Position numbers and translations under genes: made by a program | Part shown: positions 23,352 through 24,774 of the stretch, piece after piece | Numbering within the stretch: the first letter of the stretch is position 1 | Layout of the letters: each line of letters begins with the position of its first letter | Virus record (IMG/VR): IMGVR_UViG_3300020207_000150 | Span: 1-24,774 of that record | Source: a virus | Reading direction: 5' to 3' (one strand) | Length of the DNA: 24,774 nucleotides | Notes under the pieces: model-generated | Seen by the model: the letters and a program-made list of their open reading frames with translations, nothing else | What the model was told of the DNA's origin: nothing | The model's database searches: none

Positions 23352-24749
23352 CTAAAATTTTGGTCCTATTGTGCCCGAAGGAGTAATTGCTCTTTGGCCC
23401 GGAACATCATTTCCAATTGATTTCTTTTTGCCGTTAGGATTTCGTAAATCACTTTTTGTAAGAATCATTGTTTCTGTAAATTGTAATGTTAATTGAATAG
23501 CTGTTGGCATACCAGTTCTACCTAGAGAAGCAATATTTTCACCGGGAACTTCATATGCTGACCAACCATTAGGTGCATAATTGACATCAATTGTTGTTAA
23601 TACTGAACCAGGTGCAATTGCAGGAATGTTTGGGTTTTCTCCTGCACCATAATAAAATTTAATATCAAATTCTGATGGTGGTCTTAATGTTAAAGAACGA
23701 CCTTCACCATCACCTCCATATTCTGGTGCTTGGTGATATTTAAATCTATCAATAATATTTTGAACTTGAATAGCTTCTTGTTCATCTCTTGGATAAAACA
23801 TAAAATCAAATTGAAATGTTCTGAAATTTGGAGATTGATAAACCATTTCTAACATAGGATTAGCAATCATACCAACAGCAGCAATAGCAGCTGCACGACC
23901 TGTAGCTGCATCACCACCTAATAAACTAGCAGCCACTCCTGCACCTTTAACAGCTCCAGCGCCAGCAAGTTCTGATAAACCTTTCATAGCAGCTTTATTA
24001 GCTGCATTTTTTTTCGATTCAGCATCAGTTGGATTACTTTTTTGGTATTCATCAAGTATAGATTTAGCAGCTGTTGCAATACCACCAGCTAAACCTAAAG
24101 ATGCTTGGTCATAATTTTGTGTGTGATTATACATTAAAGTATCTGGCATATACAGTGCTACAGATTCTTTTGTTAATCTTGTTGTGTTGATAAGTTTTGT
24201 GTTTGTTATTTCTTTGATATTCTCTTCAATTATTTTGTTTGTTGATTGTGCGCTACCTTTTAAGAGATTTTGAGATTGGCCAAATATATTTTGAAGGCCA
24301 CTTTTAACACTTGAACCTGTTTTGTTTAACAGTGAATTTAAGTTGCCTTGAATTCCACCACCAACACCGGAAGACATATTTGTTAATTTTGAACCAATAT
24401 TATCTAATCCTAAATTACCAACAGAAGATTTGATTTGATTAACACCACTAACAAGTTTATTGGTTATTTCACTACCAGTTGATATGTTTTGAAAACTTGC
24501 TAAACTACTTGGAATACCACCAGGCGTATCTGTTGATTTTGCATTACCTGTGCCTGGAGCAACAGCGCTTGACTTATCTTGCTCACGAATATAAAAGACC
24601 ATATAATGTCCTTTATCAAAAGCACCAACATCAATAGGATATCTAAAGCTATCTCTTTTATATTGTGTTCCTTCTAAAGCAGATAAAGGACCAAAACCTG
24701 ATTGTTCGCTACTGTTAAATTTGATATCGCCGAAGCCAAAAAGTGACAT
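23352..24749 (-). CDS. gp48: Baseplate tail-tube cap protein, gp48-like, 465 aa
   Basis: ATG at 24749 with CGGATAA before it. gp48 sits on the hub and forms the first ring from which the tail tube grows. The N-terminus (FGFGDIKFNSSEQSGFGPLS) leads into YKRDSFRYPIDVGAFDKGHY and MVFYIREQDKSSA. Residues about 70-185 are Gly/Ser/Asn-rich and low in complexity (GVGGGIQGNLNSLLNKTGSS). Around 215-300 lie Ala-rich helices (LAGAGAVKGAGVAASLLGGD, AATGRAAAIAAVGMIANPM). From about 300 the tube-like core follows: MVYQSPNFRTFQFDFMFYPR, DEQEAIQVQNIIDRFKYHQA, FDIKFYYGAGENPN, then GMPTAIQLTLQFTETMILTK. T4 gp48 (364) shares this layout, including an N-terminal FxVxxL-type arm. gp54 is the alternative. Confidence 0.85.
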   Translation of the reverse strand: MSLFGFGDIKFNSSEQSGFGPLSALEGTQYKRDSFRYPIDVGAFDKGHYMVFYIREQDKSSAVAPGTGNAKSTDTPGGIPSSLASFQNISTGSEITNKLVSGVNQIKSSVGNLGLDNIGSKLTNMSSGVGGGIQGNLNSLLNKTGSSVKSGLQNIFGQSQNLLKGSAQSTNKIIEENIKEITNTKLINTTRLTKESVALYMPDTLMYNHTQNYDQASLGLAGGIATAAKSILDEYQKSNPTDAESKKNAANKAAMKGLSELAGAGAVKGAGVAASLLGGDAATGRAAAIAAVGMIANPMLEMVYQSPNFRTFQFDFMFYPRDEQEAIQVQNIIDRFKYHQAPEYGGDGEGRSLTLRPPSEFDIKFYYGAGENPNIPAIAPGSVLTTIDVNYAPNGWSAYEVPGENIASLGRTGMPTAIQLTLQFTETMILTKSDLRNPNGKKKSIGNDVPGQRAITPSGTIGPKF

Positions 24750-24753
24750 ATTT

Positions 24754-24774
24754 TTATCCGTGAGTAATTAAATC
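24754..24774 (-). other. Possible 3' end of an upstream gene
   Basis: Read inward from the right edge, one frame gives six codons (DLITHG) and then TAA, which ends four bases before the gp48 start and is part of its GGATAA ribosome binding site. The same stop-in-binding-site arrangement occurs before 23343 and 18451, which is the main reason to suggest it. The evidence is only 21 bases long. Confidence 0.3.

Overview
The window is part of the late structural region of a T4-like, contractile-tailed bacteriophage. All supported genes lie on the minus strand, so transcription runs from high to low coordinates. The DNA is AT-rich and almost fully coding. Genes abut or overlap by 1-17 bases and are probably translationally coupled. 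Protein families, gene order and fibre motifs resemble marine T4-like myoviruses of cyanobacteria or SAR11-type bacteria. The host is inferred from style only; no host gene, tRNA, integrase, CRISPR array or insertion sequence is visible.

Right part (about 24750 to 20365), tail-tube cap and central hub: gp48-like tube cap, gp53 wedge subunit, a gp27-like hub protein, and gp5, the hub spike, which here lacks the lysozyme domain of T4 gp5. A block of four accessory genes follows (20368 to 18191): a 69-residue protein, a 193-residue beta-rich protein, a 379-residue fibre-like protein ending in a C1q-like domain, and an 86-residue helical protein. Next come the PAAR spike tip (T4 gp5.4) and gp25 (18191 to 17484).

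Middle part (17481 to 5329), baseplate wedge: gp6, an 842-residue wedge protein in the position of gp7, gp8, and a 1998-residue DUF4815-type protein occupying about 6 kb. Several of these carry the same small Gly-x-Gly-Tyr beta modules.

Left part (5327 to 1), fibre and adhesin locus: a 76-residue coiled-coil protein, a 137-residue fibre-like protein, a 108-residue protein, then a two-gene cassette (283-residue connector plus 484-residue adhesin with a glycine-rich tip). Two further small genes follow, then a second diverged copy of the same cassette (178-residue connector plus a second adhesin that runs off the left edge). The proteins probably assemble in this order: hub spike and PAAR tip at the centre, wedges around it, the very large protein and fibres at the periphery contacting the host.

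Most notable are the tandem duplication of the connector/adhesin cassette with a near-identical translational junction, a 15-codon micro-ORF lying in frame one stop codon upstream of the second connector, a good late-promoter candidate just upstream of the fibre locus, and fibre-type modules embedded in wedge proteins. No wholly new system (defence, retroelement or similar) is visible.
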